Source: Candidatus Rifleibacteriota bacterium (GTDB taxonomy: Bacteria > Muiribacteriota > Ozemobacteria > Ozemobacterales > Ozemobacteraceae). Taken from it: a DNA stretch of 64,000 bases. This document shows positions 26,090 to 36,359 of the stretch, piece by piece. Position 1 is the first letter of the stretch, and every line of letters begins with the position of its first letter. A program made the translations under genes and the position numbers. A model generated the notes under the pieces. The model saw nothing but the letters and a program-made list of their open reading frames with translations, made no database searches and was not told the DNA's origin. The stretch is from NCBI GenBank assembly GCA_018818125.1, contig JAHISQ010000152.1, forward strand, positions 1 through 64,000, written 5' to 3'.

Positions 26090-27970
26090 TTAAAACGGGT
26101 AATACCCGAAACGATATTTTATAAGACTTCTGAACGGGCCTATTCGGCGAAAGAATTCACCTGGAGTGGGATAAAAGATCTGGTGCAAATATGATTCGCG
26201 GCAGTTTGCGGTATGGCTTGCGGAAGCAGTCATGGAGAAAAAGACGCTTGCCGCCGAATAATATTCAGCGCTTTCGAGTAGTAGTTCAAACAGTTTGATG
26301 TTCGCTGCATGATTGTCGGGTTGCTTGTCAATTATACACATGATGTCAGCAATTGCCATGGAATACTGGCCTCGGTGGGATCGGAGTCTAGACCTACAAA
26401 GATGTGTTGCGAGATTAGTCGGATCAATCAGTAATGAGGTTGATAAATCTTCTTCTGCAGCTTGAAAATTATTGAGAGTAAAGTTTAGCATCCCCCTGTT
26501 CTGAAATACCTCAAACTCATCTTTACCTCTTTCAGCAGCCTTGTTAAACATGTCCAAAGCTTTGTCATATTCACCACGTTTAGAAAAAATTACGCCCCGC
26601 CCATTATATCCCGGGTAATATTCAGGATATCTCTTTATCAACTCGGAATAATGGAGCTCTGCTTCGTCTAATCGCTTTTCTCTAACATAAGCACCAGCCA
26701 GGTGATAGCGTGCAAATATGCATTCAGGGTGAATTGCAATTGAGTGTTCAAATAGACTGATAGTGTTTTGCCAGACACGACAATGCAAAAATGAGGTAAT
26801 CGACATAAAGATGAGCAAAACACAAGATCCAAAAATAAGTAAATCTTTGCTAATACGTTTATGCAGGATTTCCCACAGCCAGACCCCAATTGCAAGTATC
26901 AGTCCGAAAAGGGCTATATGCATAAAATGACATACTGCATAGAACTGGTATCCAACCCTTATCAATCCTGATAAAAGCAAGATGTTAGCAAGAAAAAAAA
27001 TCATGCCGGTCGCAACAACTCGACGTCGCCAGGAAATTATCACAGCAAAAGAGAGAAAAATTACCAGATATAATGGTCCGTTATCAAAGAGTTCTTTAGT
27101 TGAACTGTTTTCTTCGTATGTTGATGTCAGATCTACCGGTAAAACAGTTTTTGCAACATAAAAGCTTATAGCATAAGAAGCTCGGCGCCAGTTTAAAGAA
27201 TTTTTCTGCTCGAGTGAAATTCCCTGACTTGCTGCTGAGAACAGAGATAAAATCATGAGAACAGATAAAATAAAACCAGGTATCTTTTCCTTGAAAATTG
27301 CTTTTTCCGCTGGCCTTTGCTGCGCCCAATCTAACAATAGCCATAAAAATGGCAGTTTAAATGCCAGGGGCTTCGTCAGTCCAGACAACAGCATAAAAAC
27401 GCTGGCCAGATAAAGTCCTGGTTTTTTTTTAGTCTGAAGATACTGCGCATACCCCAACAATGAGGCAAAGAAAAATAGACCATAAAGAAGATTGCGACGC
27501 TCCAAAACCCATGCAACGGTTTCAACCTGCAATGGATGTACTGCCCAGAAAGAAGCAATCAAAAAGGCAGATAAACGATTGTCAACCAGGGTTTTAGTCA
27601 GAAAAAAAACTACGGTTGCACACATAATATGTAACAGGAGATTGATAAAATGGCTCAGAGCGCTGTTGAAACCGAAAAGATTGTATTCAAGCCAGTGACT
27701 GGCAATGCTTATTGGTGTGTAAATGTTGTTCAGACTCTCAGAAAAAGAAAAAATATTTATCAACGACTCAAAATTAAGGGGGGCAAGCACTTGCGAATTT
27801 TGCAAAATAGTCAGGTGTTCATCAAAATGAACGAAATCGGCCGCAATCGTCTGATAAAAAACCGCTATGTTCAGAAGCCAGAGAGCAAACAAAGTATACG
27901 TGGTTTTTTCCATGATTTTCTCAAGGATTTTTCTGAAAATTTTGTATGAGTTTAGCGGGTTGTAGATCAT
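26090..27970 (-). CDS. TMTC-like GT-C membrane glycosyltransferase with C-terminal TPRs, copy 1
   Basis: A roughly 626-residue polytopic protein with about ten membrane helices followed by TPR units (from about residue 410). The first outer loop carries the acidic pair of this superfamily (ADFVHFDEHLTILQNSQV). The motif HPLQVETVAWVLERRNLLYG is typical of TMTC/O-mannosyltransferase-like proteins, which transfer a sugar from a polyprenyl phosphate to proteins. A full-length paralogue is encoded at 34512. The frame opens at 28012, but the ATG at 27970 is preferred from alignment with the paralogue. The TPR part would lie on the cytoplasmic or periplasmic face depending on helix count. It starts the left edge of the glycosylation island. 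Acceptor and sugar are unknown. Confidence 0.85.
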   Translation of the reverse strand: MIYNPLNSYKIFRKILEKIMEKTTYTLFALWLLNIAVFYQTIAADFVHFDEHLTILQNSQVLAPLNFESLINIFSFSESLNNIYTPISIASHWLEYNLFGFNSALSHFINLLLHIMCATVVFFLTKTLVDNRLSAFLIASFWAVHPLQVETVAWVLERRNLLYGLFFFASLLGYAQYLQTKKKPGLYLASVFMLLSGLTKPLAFKLPFLWLLLDWAQQRPAEKAIFKEKIPGFILSVLMILSLFSAASQGISLEQKNSLNWRRASYAISFYVAKTVLPVDLTSTYEENSSTKELFDNGPLYLVIFLSFAVIISWRRRVVATGMIFFLANILLLSGLIRVGYQFYAVCHFMHIALFGLILAIGVWLWEILHKRISKDLLIFGSCVLLIFMSITSFLHCRVWQNTISLFEHSIAIHPECIFARYHLAGAYVREKRLDEAELHYSELIKRYPEYYPGYNGRGVIFSKRGEYDKALDMFNKAAERGKDEFEVFQNRGMLNFTLNNFQAAEEDLSTSLLIDPTNLATHLCRSRLRSHRGQYSMAIADIMCIIDKQPDNHAANIKLFELLLESAEYYSAASVFFSMTASASHTANCRESYLHQIFYPTPGEFFRRIGPFRSLIKYRFGYYPF

Positions 27971-28033
27971 GCAGCTGAATTTTCCTTCAGATCGCAATTT
28001 GAATTCAAGCACACAAAAACACGAATAAGATTC

Positions 28034-28228
28034 TTAGCTATCTCCAGGGGGGCTTCGAAAGGATTTTGTGAGCGATTTTGCTGGCTGATTTTTTTCATTC
28101 AACCCTATGGACATAGGCTTCTGCCCAGATTTAAAACGATCATTTTCGGCTGAAAGCTCCTGAATCTTGATAACTACAGCATCTTTTTCAGCTTCAAAAA
28201 TTTCCGTAGCTTTGTCGTGACTGATCAT
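28034..28228 (-). CDS. Small hypothetical protein (64 residues)
   Basis: A short frame upstream of the TMTC-like gene on the same strand. The product is polar, with a possible short coiled coil (EKDAVVIKIQELSAENDRF) and a basic C-terminus. There is no recognisable family and only a weak AAAGAT before the ATG. It may be a real small gene, a remnant or a chance frame. The A+T-rich stretch to its right (28229-28368) holds the promoter region of the divergent operon. Confidence 0.3.
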   Translation of the reverse strand: MISHDKATEIFEAEKDAVVIKIQELSAENDRFKSGQKPMSIGLNEKNQPAKSLTKSFRSPPGDS

Positions 28229-28368
28229 ATCTTTACTAAGCCATATAATCGGGAAAAAATACAGAGGATTTTATATTTTTTTTCAAACCACTCAGATTCT
28301 AAGTGGAGAATTGCTGAAAAATCCATTAAGAGCTTGTCTTTTTTTTAGATAAATGTTTCCATGACGAT

Positions 28369-30144
28369 ATGGATAAAACAGTTGAGTTGTCTGAAAGCAA
28401 GATTAATGCCACTTTGTGTCTGATAGCCCTTCTGCTGGGATTGGGCTGGTGGCTTTTTTTATCACCGGTAGCGGGAGCAGCCGATGTTCGTGTTCACATC
28501 CGTACGGCTCATAACTTTTTTCTCGGCCTGATCGATGAAGGTGGTTATCCTGACTGGGACGCAACTGCATACGGTGGACGCGGCAACCCAATGTTAAGAT
28601 TTGTTGGTCCTTTGCCGCTTGTTTTCACTTCATTATTACAACTTTTTGGCTGTGACGATATAGTGGCAGTCAAAGTCGTAGTTCTTTTATTCGCTACCGT
28701 GGGTCTGATTGGGACATACAAACTGATGGCCTCTTTGGGCTTGTCTGCTTACTTCTCATGGGCGGCTCTATTTGTGATGATACAGCCGCTGATCAGCTTT
28801 CATCTGGGCGTAGCTTTTCTTTTTCAAAATCTTTGCGCTCATTTTCTGGCACCATGGCTCTGGCTCTCTGCCAACAGGATCTGGCAGGGAGAAAACAAGG
28901 CTATTTATTCTGGTGGCTTGATACTTGGTCTAATTGTTTTAACACATCCCTATTTTGCTTTGATGATCGGCTATGCCTGGGGAATCATTATCTTCTCTGG
29001 CTGGTTGTGTAAAAGGGATTGGCGTTTTCTGCAGGCATTGATTATGGTGCCCTTGCTGGCCGGATTGCTTGCGGCACCGTATGTTTTGCCAGCCTGGCTT
29101 ACATCTGGCGACATATATTATAAAGAATTGACGCAGGTGTTGCGCCCCGGGAAGCCAGGATGCGAATTCCTGGACGAACCAGTCCGTGATGATAAAAACC
29201 AGATTTTGCCCTTTGAAACAGCCATGGCTGTTCTAACAGAATCACCAGGCATGCACGCAACTTCGATTTTGCAGATGAAATCTTCGCCTGAGCGTTTAAA
29301 GGCTTTGCACCCATGGCTTTTCATAGCCCTGCTTCTTTCGCTAATGATTAGCTGTATTGGAACATCCAGATGGAAAGGCTTAAGTAAAAACAATTCAATT
29401 CCAGGCTGGGTCTGGCTTCTATCAGGCTGCTGTTGTGCCATAATGACGCTAAAATGCTCGACATTTATTTATGCAATACTGCCTGGAGCAATGGCGGTGC
29501 AGTTTCCCTTTCGCTGGCTTTTACCGGCATTCGGACTTTGGTTGCCAGTTATTACCGCCAGCGTAGCCTTCTCTGCCAGCACTAACTCAAAAAATGTTGA
29601 TCGAACTGCAATATTAAAATGGGCCGCCAGAGTAATGTGGTTGCTTATTCTTGTCGGCGGACTCTGTCTTCAGTCAATGTATTGGCCGCTTCCCAATGAC
29701 TCGATGGCAAGCTTTTTCGCATCGCCAGGACACCTTTCCCCGTTTTACCCTCGTTCGGTTCCCAGGCCCGGAAAGGTTCCTCTTGTTGCCGGAGTTCCTC
29801 ATCAAGTCAAAATTGCATCAGGAACCAGCACTGTTGAGGATTATCAAGCCGGAATCGCATGGATGACGGTGCAAGGAGTGGCGCGAACTCCAGTGGATTT
29901 ACATATAAACACGCATTTTGATCCATATTGGAGAATTCAGATGGAAAGCGGAGAAACCATTTCTCCTCAACTGATACCTGAAGATGGAACCATAAAAGTT
30001 AACATTCCAGCAGGCCCCTGGAAGCTGTTGATGGATCGAAGATCTCCCGTTGGAAGAACAGCCGGTTGGTTTTTGATGGTGATTGCAATTATACTGATTG
30101 GTACTAAATTGTGGAAAAAGAAGCTTTCCAGCATTCCTTTCTGA
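28369..30144 (+). CDS. PTPS-related/YfhO-like polytopic membrane protein, copy 1
   Basis: A 591-residue integral membrane protein with about eleven helices and a C-terminal extracytoplasmic domain before a last helix. The N-terminal loop has HIRTAHNFFLGLIDEGGYPD, then YGGRGNPMLRFVGPLP. This matches the pattern of the 6-pyruvoyl-tetrahydropterin-synthase-related membrane family, which is GT-C-like despite its name. The second copy at 37556 keeps the same loop (PGYPDWFATPYDGQGTPLFR). A role in lipid-linked sugar transfer is inferred from fold and context. It opens a plus-strand run of five closely spaced genes reaching to 36359. The ATG has only a weak ribosome-binding site. Confidence 0.8.
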   Translation: MDKTVELSESKINATLCLIALLLGLGWWLFLSPVAGAADVRVHIRTAHNFFLGLIDEGGYPDWDATAYGGRGNPMLRFVGPLPLVFTSLLQLFGCDDIVAVKVVVLLFATVGLIGTYKLMASLGLSAYFSWAALFVMIQPLISFHLGVAFLFQNLCAHFLAPWLWLSANRIWQGENKAIYSGGLILGLIVLTHPYFALMIGYAWGIIIFSGWLCKRDWRFLQALIMVPLLAGLLAAPYVLPAWLTSGDIYYKELTQVLRPGKPGCEFLDEPVRDDKNQILPFETAMAVLTESPGMHATSILQMKSSPERLKALHPWLFIALLLSLMISCIGTSRWKGLSKNNSIPGWVWLLSGCCCAIMTLKCSTFIYAILPGAMAVQFPFRWLLPAFGLWLPVITASVAFSASTNSKNVDRTAILKWAARVMWLLILVGGLCLQSMYWPLPNDSMASFFASPGHLSPFYPRSVPRPGKVPLVAGVPHQVKIASGTSTVEDYQAGIAWMTVQGVARTPVDLHINTHFDPYWRIQMESGETISPQLIPEDGTIKVNIPAGPWKLLMDRRSPVGRTAGWFLMVIAIILIGTKLWKKKLSSIPF

Positions 30145-30228
30145 AGGTGCCAGCGATTTGACTTGCCTGTGTGTGTGTGCTAGTTTTTTTGTGTCAGTTC
30201 GGCTCACCCAAACCTAAAAGAAGGTGTT

Positions 30229-31131
30229 ATGAATAAAAAGACAGAAGTAGAAAAAAAAGGAATCTCCATTGTAATCCCGGCTTATAACGAAGAGCAGTCG
30301 ATTGCTGGGACGGTTGAGAAGACTCGTGCCGTGCTCTCTTCTTATCCGGGATTGCCTTTTGAAATCATAGTAGTTGACGATGGTTCTACCGATAAAACAG
30401 CTGCCAATGTTCCCAAAGACATGTGCAACTTTTACCAGCACCCAAAAAACTATGGCTATGGTCGAACTTTGCTCCTGGGTACGGGTAAGGCGCAGTATCC
30501 TTTTATTGGCATCATTGATGCTGATAACACCTATGATCCTGAAGTATTCAAGCAGATGATTCCTGCTATGGACATTTATGACATGGTCATCGGTGCCAGG
30601 CAGATCAAAACTCAAACCATGGTTGTCAGGATGCTTAGAAAACTGCTCAAGTTTTTGCTATATTTCTTCGGTGGACATGTTTCGCTTGATCCAAACAGTG
30701 GCATTAGAATTTTTAAGAAAGCTCTGGTTGAGCAAGGTGGACACCTGTTCAGCAAAGGCTTTTCTTTTTCAACTTCTTTGACTTTTTTTGCGGCTCTCAA
30801 TCATCAGTTCATTGAATATATTCCGATTGAATATGGTGATAGAACCGGAGTTTCAAAGGTAAGGCACCTTAGAGATTCTTTTAGAACCTTTGTTCTTATT
30901 ATCAGTATGTCGTTGATATACCGCCCGGTAAAGTGTTTTTCCGGTCTCCTGCTTTCCTTTGTGGCAGGCGTTGCCGCCTTGGTATCGCTCAGAGGAAGAC
31001 TTAAGGGAGAAATGTTTTTAGGATCCATATTTTCCCTTGGTGTTGGTGTTCTTACATTAGCAGTATCATTCTTAGCATTTATTCAGGGAAAGATTTATGA
31101 AGACACCTTGTCCAAAACAAAAATCTCTTGA
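30229..31131 (+). CDS. Family 2 glycosyltransferase, dolichyl/polyprenyl-phosphate sugar synthase type
   Basis: A 300-residue GT2 enzyme. The GT-A domain has ISIVIPAYNEEQSIAGTVEK, VDDGSTD (49-55) and the metal-binding IDADNTYDP (96-104). Two C-terminal membrane helices follow. This architecture makes polyprenyl-phosphate-linked mannose, glucose or similar sugars, the donor type used by GT-C enzymes such as the TMTC-like proteins here. AAGAAGG precedes the ATG. Its 3' end overlaps the radical SAM gene by 35 bases, which points to one transcript. The exact sugar is not predictable. Confidence 0.9.
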   Translation: MNKKTEVEKKGISIVIPAYNEEQSIAGTVEKTRAVLSSYPGLPFEIIVVDDGSTDKTAANVPKDMCNFYQHPKNYGYGRTLLLGTGKAQYPFIGIIDADNTYDPEVFKQMIPAMDIYDMVIGARQIKTQTMVVRMLRKLLKFLLYFFGGHVSLDPNSGIRIFKKALVEQGGHLFSKGFSFSTSLTFFAALNHQFIEYIPIEYGDRTGVSKVRHLRDSFRTFVLIISMSLIYRPVKCFSGLLLSFVAGVAALVSLRGRLKGEMFLGSIFSLGVGVLTLAVSFLAFIQGKIYEDTLSKTKIS

Positions 31132-32641
31132 ACCTCTAGTAATATTAATTCAGCCTCAGTTTGGGCTCTCTGGTGATTTTTCCAGACATCCGCCTCTGAG
31201 TCTTCTGTACGTTGCCGCAGCACTGACTAGAATGGCGATAAAGGTAGAAATTCTCGACACCAGGGTTTCTGAGGAGTCCTGGCGTGAGAGCCTGCAAAGA
31301 CTTCTGCTACTCAAGCCGGCCTGGATTGGTTTTACCGTAATGGCTGGTTATCCGGTGGCTCATTCTTTAGAAATTTCCAGGTTTATAAAAGAATGTTCCG
31401 ACACCCCAATTGTTTGGGGTGGGGCAATGCCAACGGTAGATCCAGCATCCTGTCTGAATGAGAAATGTGTGGATTTTGCGATTTCCGGCAGCGGAATGGA
31501 GAGCGTAATGCGTCTCACAGAAGTAATTCTGGCTGGGCAAACCCAAAGCGAGATGCAGCTCAAGAAGATCCCCGGCCTGGCTTATAAAATTGGTGACAAA
31601 CAGTTTTATAATCAAAGATTTCGCGGCTTTGAGCCTGTTCATTTTCGCGAAATACCTTACCAGCTTATTAAAGATTATTCTGTTTATGGACAAATTGGCT
31701 CGACCGACCGCATTTTCCCTATCTATAGCGCTTATGGTTGCCCATACAGCTGTGCTTTCTGTATTTCGCCAGCTCTATATAGCAGCTTTAAGCCAAAATG
31801 GCAGCCGGTGTCTGCTGAAGAAGTCGTTGACCACATTGACTTCCTGCAACGAGAATATGGTGCCACCACAATCTATTTTTATGACGACGACTCGTTTGTA
31901 AGTCTTGAGCACATTCGAGCGGTTGTTATGGGCTTGAAACAACGCCACATAAACATCAAACTCAACTTTCGGGGAGCGCGTGTTGATGAAATCAAGCGTA
32001 TGGATGACGAATTCCTTGATCTGCTGAGTGAAACCGGAACAGAGATGTTGCATATTGGCGTTGAATCTGGCTGTCAGAGAATTCTGGATTTGTTTCAGAA
32101 GGGAATCAAGGTTGCGGATATTATCGAGATAAATCGAAAGCTGGCAAGACACAAGAAGCTTATTGCCGCTTATAATTGGATAATTGGCACGCCAAGCGAG
32201 ACGGTTGCCGAAGTAAAGCAAACAACCAGACTTTTGGCGCAACTAATCAAAGAGAATCCGCGTTGCTTTATTTTTCAGCCAAATATATTCAGGGTTGTGC
32301 CAGGCTCTGTTCTTGGCGAAACAGCAAAAACAATGGGATACAAGGCGCCTGCTAATCTCGATGAATGGATAAAAGCTGAAATCGAGCAGAGTATTTCTTC
32401 GCCATGGCTTTCTGCTGATATTAAAGAGCAGATTGAGATGCTCCAGGTAACAGCCTATTTTGTCGATCAAAAAGCTGCATTATTGTTAAAAACTGGCTCT
32501 ATCAAAGACCGCTTGATTAAATTCGCGTCAAAACTTTACCAGCCAATTGCCAGGTTCCGCTTTAAGTCTGGATTTTCAGGGCTATTGATTGAGGCCAAGC
32601 TTTTTTTCCTTGCGCAAAAACTGCTCAAATGGTGGCGCTAA
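31097..32641 (+). CDS. B12-binding-type radical SAM protein
   Basis: A 514-residue protein. The N-terminal 140 residues look like a cobalamin-binding Rossmann domain (HPPLSLLYVAAALTRMAIKV, then IGFTVMAGYP and VWGGAMPTVDP). A radical SAM core follows with GCPYSCAFC, the iron-sulfur Cys being at 215, 219 and 222. A helical C-terminus of about 120 residues has no recognised domain. Members of this class methylate or rearrange unreactive carbons in lipids, peptides or sugars. Its position between a GT2 gene and an amidotransferase gene suggests modification of a glycan or lipid carrier, but this is inference. AGGGAAAG lies before the ATG. The gene overlaps its upstream neighbour and is 3 bases from asnB. 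Confidence 0.88.
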   Translation: MKTPCPKQKSLEPLVILIQPQFGLSGDFSRHPPLSLLYVAAALTRMAIKVEILDTRVSEESWRESLQRLLLLKPAWIGFTVMAGYPVAHSLEISRFIKECSDTPIVWGGAMPTVDPASCLNEKCVDFAISGSGMESVMRLTEVILAGQTQSEMQLKKIPGLAYKIGDKQFYNQRFRGFEPVHFREIPYQLIKDYSVYGQIGSTDRIFPIYSAYGCPYSCAFCISPALYSSFKPKWQPVSAEEVVDHIDFLQREYGATTIYFYDDDSFVSLEHIRAVVMGLKQRHINIKLNFRGARVDEIKRMDDEFLDLLSETGTEMLHIGVESGCQRILDLFQKGIKVADIIEINRKLARHKKLIAAYNWIIGTPSETVAEVKQTTRLLAQLIKENPRCFIFQPNIFRVVPGSVLGETAKTMGYKAPANLDEWIKAEIEQSISSPWLSADIKEQIEMLQVTAYFVDQKAALLLKTGSIKDRLIKFASKLYQPIARFRFKSGFSGLLIEAKLFFLAQKLLKWWR

Positions 32642-32644
32642 AGC

Positions 32645-34531
32645 ATGTGTGGTATTTGTGGTTTTTTATGTGCAGCTCCAGGCGAAAATAACACTGTCAT
32701 TATCAAAGACATGGCAGCGACTATTCGTCACCGCGGCAATGAAGCCAGCGGCTTTTTTTTAGAAGCTCAAATGGCATTTGGGCATCAGCGCCTATCTATT
32801 CTCGACCTTGATCAGAGATCAAACCAACCGATGATTTCGGCGGACAAGCGCTTTGTAATAACTTTCAACGGTGAGATTTATAACTATCGTGAATTGATCA
32901 ACCGCATTGATAAAGGTGTTCTGCATACTACTTCTGACACTGAAGTGCTGCTTGAATTGTGGGCAAAAGAGGGGCCAGCATGCCTTCAACACCTAAATGG
33001 CATGTTTGCGTTTGCCATTTATGATCGCCATCAAAAAGAACTCTATTGCGTTAGAGACCGTCTGGGAGTAAAGCCGTTTTATTACTGGAATGATGCCCGG
33101 AATTTTGTTTTTGCTTCTGAGGCGAAATCAGTTCTGAAACATCCAGTTGCAAAAGTTAAGGTCAATTTTTCGGCCCTTTCAGACTATTTGTCGTTAGGAT
33201 ATATTACGGGTGAGACAACAATCTATGCAGGTATCAATAAGCTTAAGCCGGGGCACTATTTAAAGGTTGCCGGTGACAAGATTCAAGAACACTGTTACTG
33301 GAATCTTTCCGCCAAACTGGCTGCGAACGAAGGTCTGACTGCTGACAGCATTGTTGATTTACTTGATTCCGCAGTAAAATACCGGCTTATAAGCGATGTC
33401 CCGGTTGGCTCCTTTTTAAGTGGCGGAATGGATTCCGCTTCTGTAACTGCCCTTGCTGCCAGATATTGTCCAGAATTGCAAACATTTACCATTGGCTTCA
33501 ACGAACGGAGTTTTGACGAATCTTCGGCTGCAGCAAAGCTCTCTGCCGGATTGGGTTTAACCAATCAGGTCGATTTTTTTCAGGCGCCTGATCTGGAATT
33601 CCTGCAGCAGCTGGTAAGGTTCTTTGATCAGCCTTTCGCTGACACCTCAGCTCTGCCATTCTTTCAGTTATGCAAGAACACCAGCTCTCGCATCAAAACG
33701 GTTTTGTGTGGTGACGGCGGTGACGAGTTATTTGCCGGTTATGAAACAAGAAGAGCAGATTTATTCGCGTTGAAAGGATTCCGTTCTATTCCATTTTGGA
33801 ACAGAATTCTTCAGCTCGGCTCTGGCATTATGAGCATGATACCCGCAGATAGAGGTAAGGTTTCAACCCATTACAAATTGCGACAGTTTTTTGAGTTTGC
33901 CCACTTGCCGCCGCAGCAGAGCCATTTTTCATGGCGACTGTTGTTCAATGAAAAAGAGAAAGGTGCACTTTTCAGTCCAGCGATAAATGAAGAGCTGGCT
34001 TCACACAACACCTGGAACGTATTTGCCGAACTATTCAATAAAACCGGAAATTTACCAATACTTCAACAGCAGGCGATTGTGGACCTGCAAAGCTGGCTTG
34101 TTGATGATATTCTTTACAAGGCAGATCAAGCCTCCATGGCTCACACGCTTGAGGTTCGAGCGCCATTTCTTGATTACAGGCTGGTTGAAGCGGCATTCTC
34201 GATCCCGGAAGAACACAAATTCAGTGCTTTTAAAACTAAGACACTATTGCGGCAAAAACTGGCGGATTTAGTTCCGACAGATGTTCTGAAAAGAAAAAAG
34301 GAAGGTTTCGGCAGTCCAGTATCTATATGGTTAGAAGGGCAGCTTGGGCGAGTTTTTGTTGATTATATACACGATCGGCAGTTCAGAGAGTTTTTCCCTG
34401 ATACCGAAAAAATCATGACCCTTTACCGCGACCATTGTAGTCGAATTAGAGACAATGGCTATCGTCTATGGGGGTTATTTATGTTTGCACTGTGGCAGAA
34501 AGAGTGGTTGAATGTTAAAAAAAGTCTTTGA
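32645..34531 (+). CDS. asnB: Asparagine synthase (glutamine-hydrolysing) family amidotransferase
   Basis: A 628-residue protein with the class II glutaminase domain first: MCGICGF, with Cys2 as nucleophile, then FNGEIYNYREL and GHQRLSILD. The ATP-pyrophosphatase synthase domain follows, with the loop SGGMDS at 259-264. Length and motifs are those of AsnB. In polysaccharide clusters such enzymes often amidate sugars or peptides instead of making free asparagine. Its place in an envelope operon makes that likely, though unproven. It overlaps the next gene by 20 bases. Confidence 0.9.
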   Translation: MCGICGFLCAAPGENNTVIIKDMAATIRHRGNEASGFFLEAQMAFGHQRLSILDLDQRSNQPMISADKRFVITFNGEIYNYRELINRIDKGVLHTTSDTEVLLELWAKEGPACLQHLNGMFAFAIYDRHQKELYCVRDRLGVKPFYYWNDARNFVFASEAKSVLKHPVAKVKVNFSALSDYLSLGYITGETTIYAGINKLKPGHYLKVAGDKIQEHCYWNLSAKLAANEGLTADSIVDLLDSAVKYRLISDVPVGSFLSGGMDSASVTALAARYCPELQTFTIGFNERSFDESSAAAKLSAGLGLTNQVDFFQAPDLEFLQQLVRFFDQPFADTSALPFFQLCKNTSSRIKTVLCGDGGDELFAGYETRRADLFALKGFRSIPFWNRILQLGSGIMSMIPADRGKVSTHYKLRQFFEFAHLPPQQSHFSWRLLFNEKEKGALFSPAINEELASHNTWNVFAELFNKTGNLPILQQQAIVDLQSWLVDDILYKADQASMAHTLEVRAPFLDYRLVEAAFSIPEEHKFSAFKTKTLLRQKLADLVPTDVLKRKKEGFGSPVSIWLEGQLGRVFVDYIHDRQFREFFPDTEKIMTLYRDHCSRIRDNGYRLWGLFMFALWQKEWLNVKKSL

Positions 34532-36359
34532 TCAAATCGCTTCTAATCGCTCTTATCTTATATTTTTGTTGTGGATACTGCTGATAGTTACATTTTCTCC
34601 CGTTATGTCAGCCGATTATCTCTATTTCGATGAACATGTCTTTGTTCTGAGAAACCCTGCAGTAACCGCCCCTTTAACTCTTGATTCGCTGATTGACATT
34701 TTTTCTTCGTTCGAGACGAACATATACACGCCCCTCAGTGTTGCCAGTCACTGGCTTGAATACAATCTTTTCGGCTTCAACAGCTCAATATCGCATTTTA
34801 TCAATCTCTTATTGCACATTGCCTGTGCCACTATAGTTTTTTTTATAGCAGAATCCATACTGCAGAATCTTCAGCTTGCTTTTGTAGTAGCAACAGTATG
34901 GGCTCTTCACCCCATTCAGGTCGAATCTGTAGCCTGGGTTCTTGAGCGGAGAAATCTTCTGTTTGGCATGTTCTATTTTGCTTCTATGGCGGCATATATT
35001 AGATTTCTAGATAGATCACAAACCCGGGATATCGTTATTGCTACGCTTTTAATGCTTTTATCGGGACTTGCAAAAAATCTTGCATTTTCTTTACCGTTCT
35101 CTTGGCTGATGATCGACTGGCTGAGGAAAAGGCCATTTACACGCAAGCTTTTCACCGAGAAAATTGCCGGCTTTCTGTTGGCGCTGGTGTTGCTGTCGAT
35201 AATGCTTTTTGGCGCACACGAGGGAATCCCCGGAACCGGCTGGGATCGATTAAATTGGCGGATGGCGAGCTATAACCTTGGTTTTTACGCGGCAAAAACA
35301 ATGTTGCCAGTTAATCTGTCTTCTACTTACGAAATCAACAGTGTTTCTGAACCGTGGTTCGCATCCGGCCCTTTTTACCTGTTTATTCTGCTGGCTGTGA
35401 CAATATTTATCGCCTGGAAAGATCGCTTGTGCATTTTCGCGGCATTATTCTACTTTGTTCACATTTTTCCTCTCTCCGGAATTGTCACAGTTGGCTACAA
35501 TTTTTACGCTGTTTTGCATTTTATGTATGTCGCTTTGTTTGGGGTCGTACTCTGTGTATTGGTGTTTCTTTACAGACTGATTCGATCAACTGCAATGAAA
35601 GATATGTCGGTTGTACTAAGTCTTTTGCTGATTTGTTGTCTGGCTTTTGCTTCTTTCAACTACAATCAGGTCTGGAGCGACTCCAGGACATTGCTTGAAC
35701 ATTCTCTCGCAATTGATCCAAATAATCGATTCGCTAGAACCCAGCTGGCCACGTATCTTGAATCAAATAAAAAGTTTGTTGAAGCGGCTGAGCACTATAA
35801 GGAGCTCATTGAGCGCTGGCCAAAGTTTTTTGGTGGATTTTATGGAATGGGGCGTATTCACATGTACTCAAAGCAGAATAAAGCTGCGCTAATTCTGTTC
35901 AACAAAGCGATAGAGTTTAACTCGAAAAGAGCAGACCTGTTCCTTGATAGAGGAGCCACTTTGTTTTATACAGGGCAATTCAGTGCAGCAGAAAGCGATT
36001 TTTCAACGGCATTGCAATTTAAATATCTTGATAAATCGCGAATAAGATTCTGGCGAGCAGAAGCCAGGCGACGTCAAGGTGACTATGCTGGTGCTATTGA
36101 TGATTTGAATACTATTGCAGCTGAAAACCCAGATGATTTCAGCATAAAGATAGGCATATTCGAGAATTATGTGGAAAGCGCACATGGCATAGACGCGCTA
36201 TATAGCCTTTTGAATGTTTTTAAACTGATTAACGAGAATCCTTCCCGCTGGGAAGAATTCTACAACGTTATCTGCACGCCCAGTTTTTCTGAAGTAATTA
36301 CGCGTATGGCGCCATATCGCAACCTATTTATACATCGCTTTAACTGGTACCCGTTTTAA
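34512..36359 (+). CDS. TMTC-like GT-C membrane glycosyltransferase with C-terminal TPRs, copy 2
   Basis: A 615-residue paralogue of the protein at 26090-27970 along its full length. The acidic loop is ADYLYFDEHVFVLRNPAV, and the motif HPIQVESVAWVLERRNLLFG is kept. About ten membrane helices are followed by TPR units and a similar end (NLFIHRFNWYPF against KYRFGYYPF). It is the last gene of the 28369-36359 run and overlaps the convergent methyltransferase gene by 20 bases. Two copies in one island may modify different acceptors or use different donors. Confidence 0.87.
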   Translation: MLKKVFDQIASNRSYLIFLLWILLIVTFSPVMSADYLYFDEHVFVLRNPAVTAPLTLDSLIDIFSSFETNIYTPLSVASHWLEYNLFGFNSSISHFINLLLHIACATIVFFIAESILQNLQLAFVVATVWALHPIQVESVAWVLERRNLLFGMFYFASMAAYIRFLDRSQTRDIVIATLLMLLSGLAKNLAFSLPFSWLMIDWLRKRPFTRKLFTEKIAGFLLALVLLSIMLFGAHEGIPGTGWDRLNWRMASYNLGFYAAKTMLPVNLSSTYEINSVSEPWFASGPFYLFILLAVTIFIAWKDRLCIFAALFYFVHIFPLSGIVTVGYNFYAVLHFMYVALFGVVLCVLVFLYRLIRSTAMKDMSVVLSLLLICCLAFASFNYNQVWSDSRTLLEHSLAIDPNNRFARTQLATYLESNKKFVEAAEHYKELIERWPKFFGGFYGMGRIHMYSKQNKAALILFNKAIEFNSKRADLFLDRGATLFYTGQFSAAESDFSTALQFKYLDKSRIRFWRAEARRRQGDYAGAIDDLNTIAAENPDDFSIKIGIFENYVESAHGIDALYSLLNVFKLINENPSRWEEFYNVICTPSFSEVITRMAPYRNLFIHRFNWYPF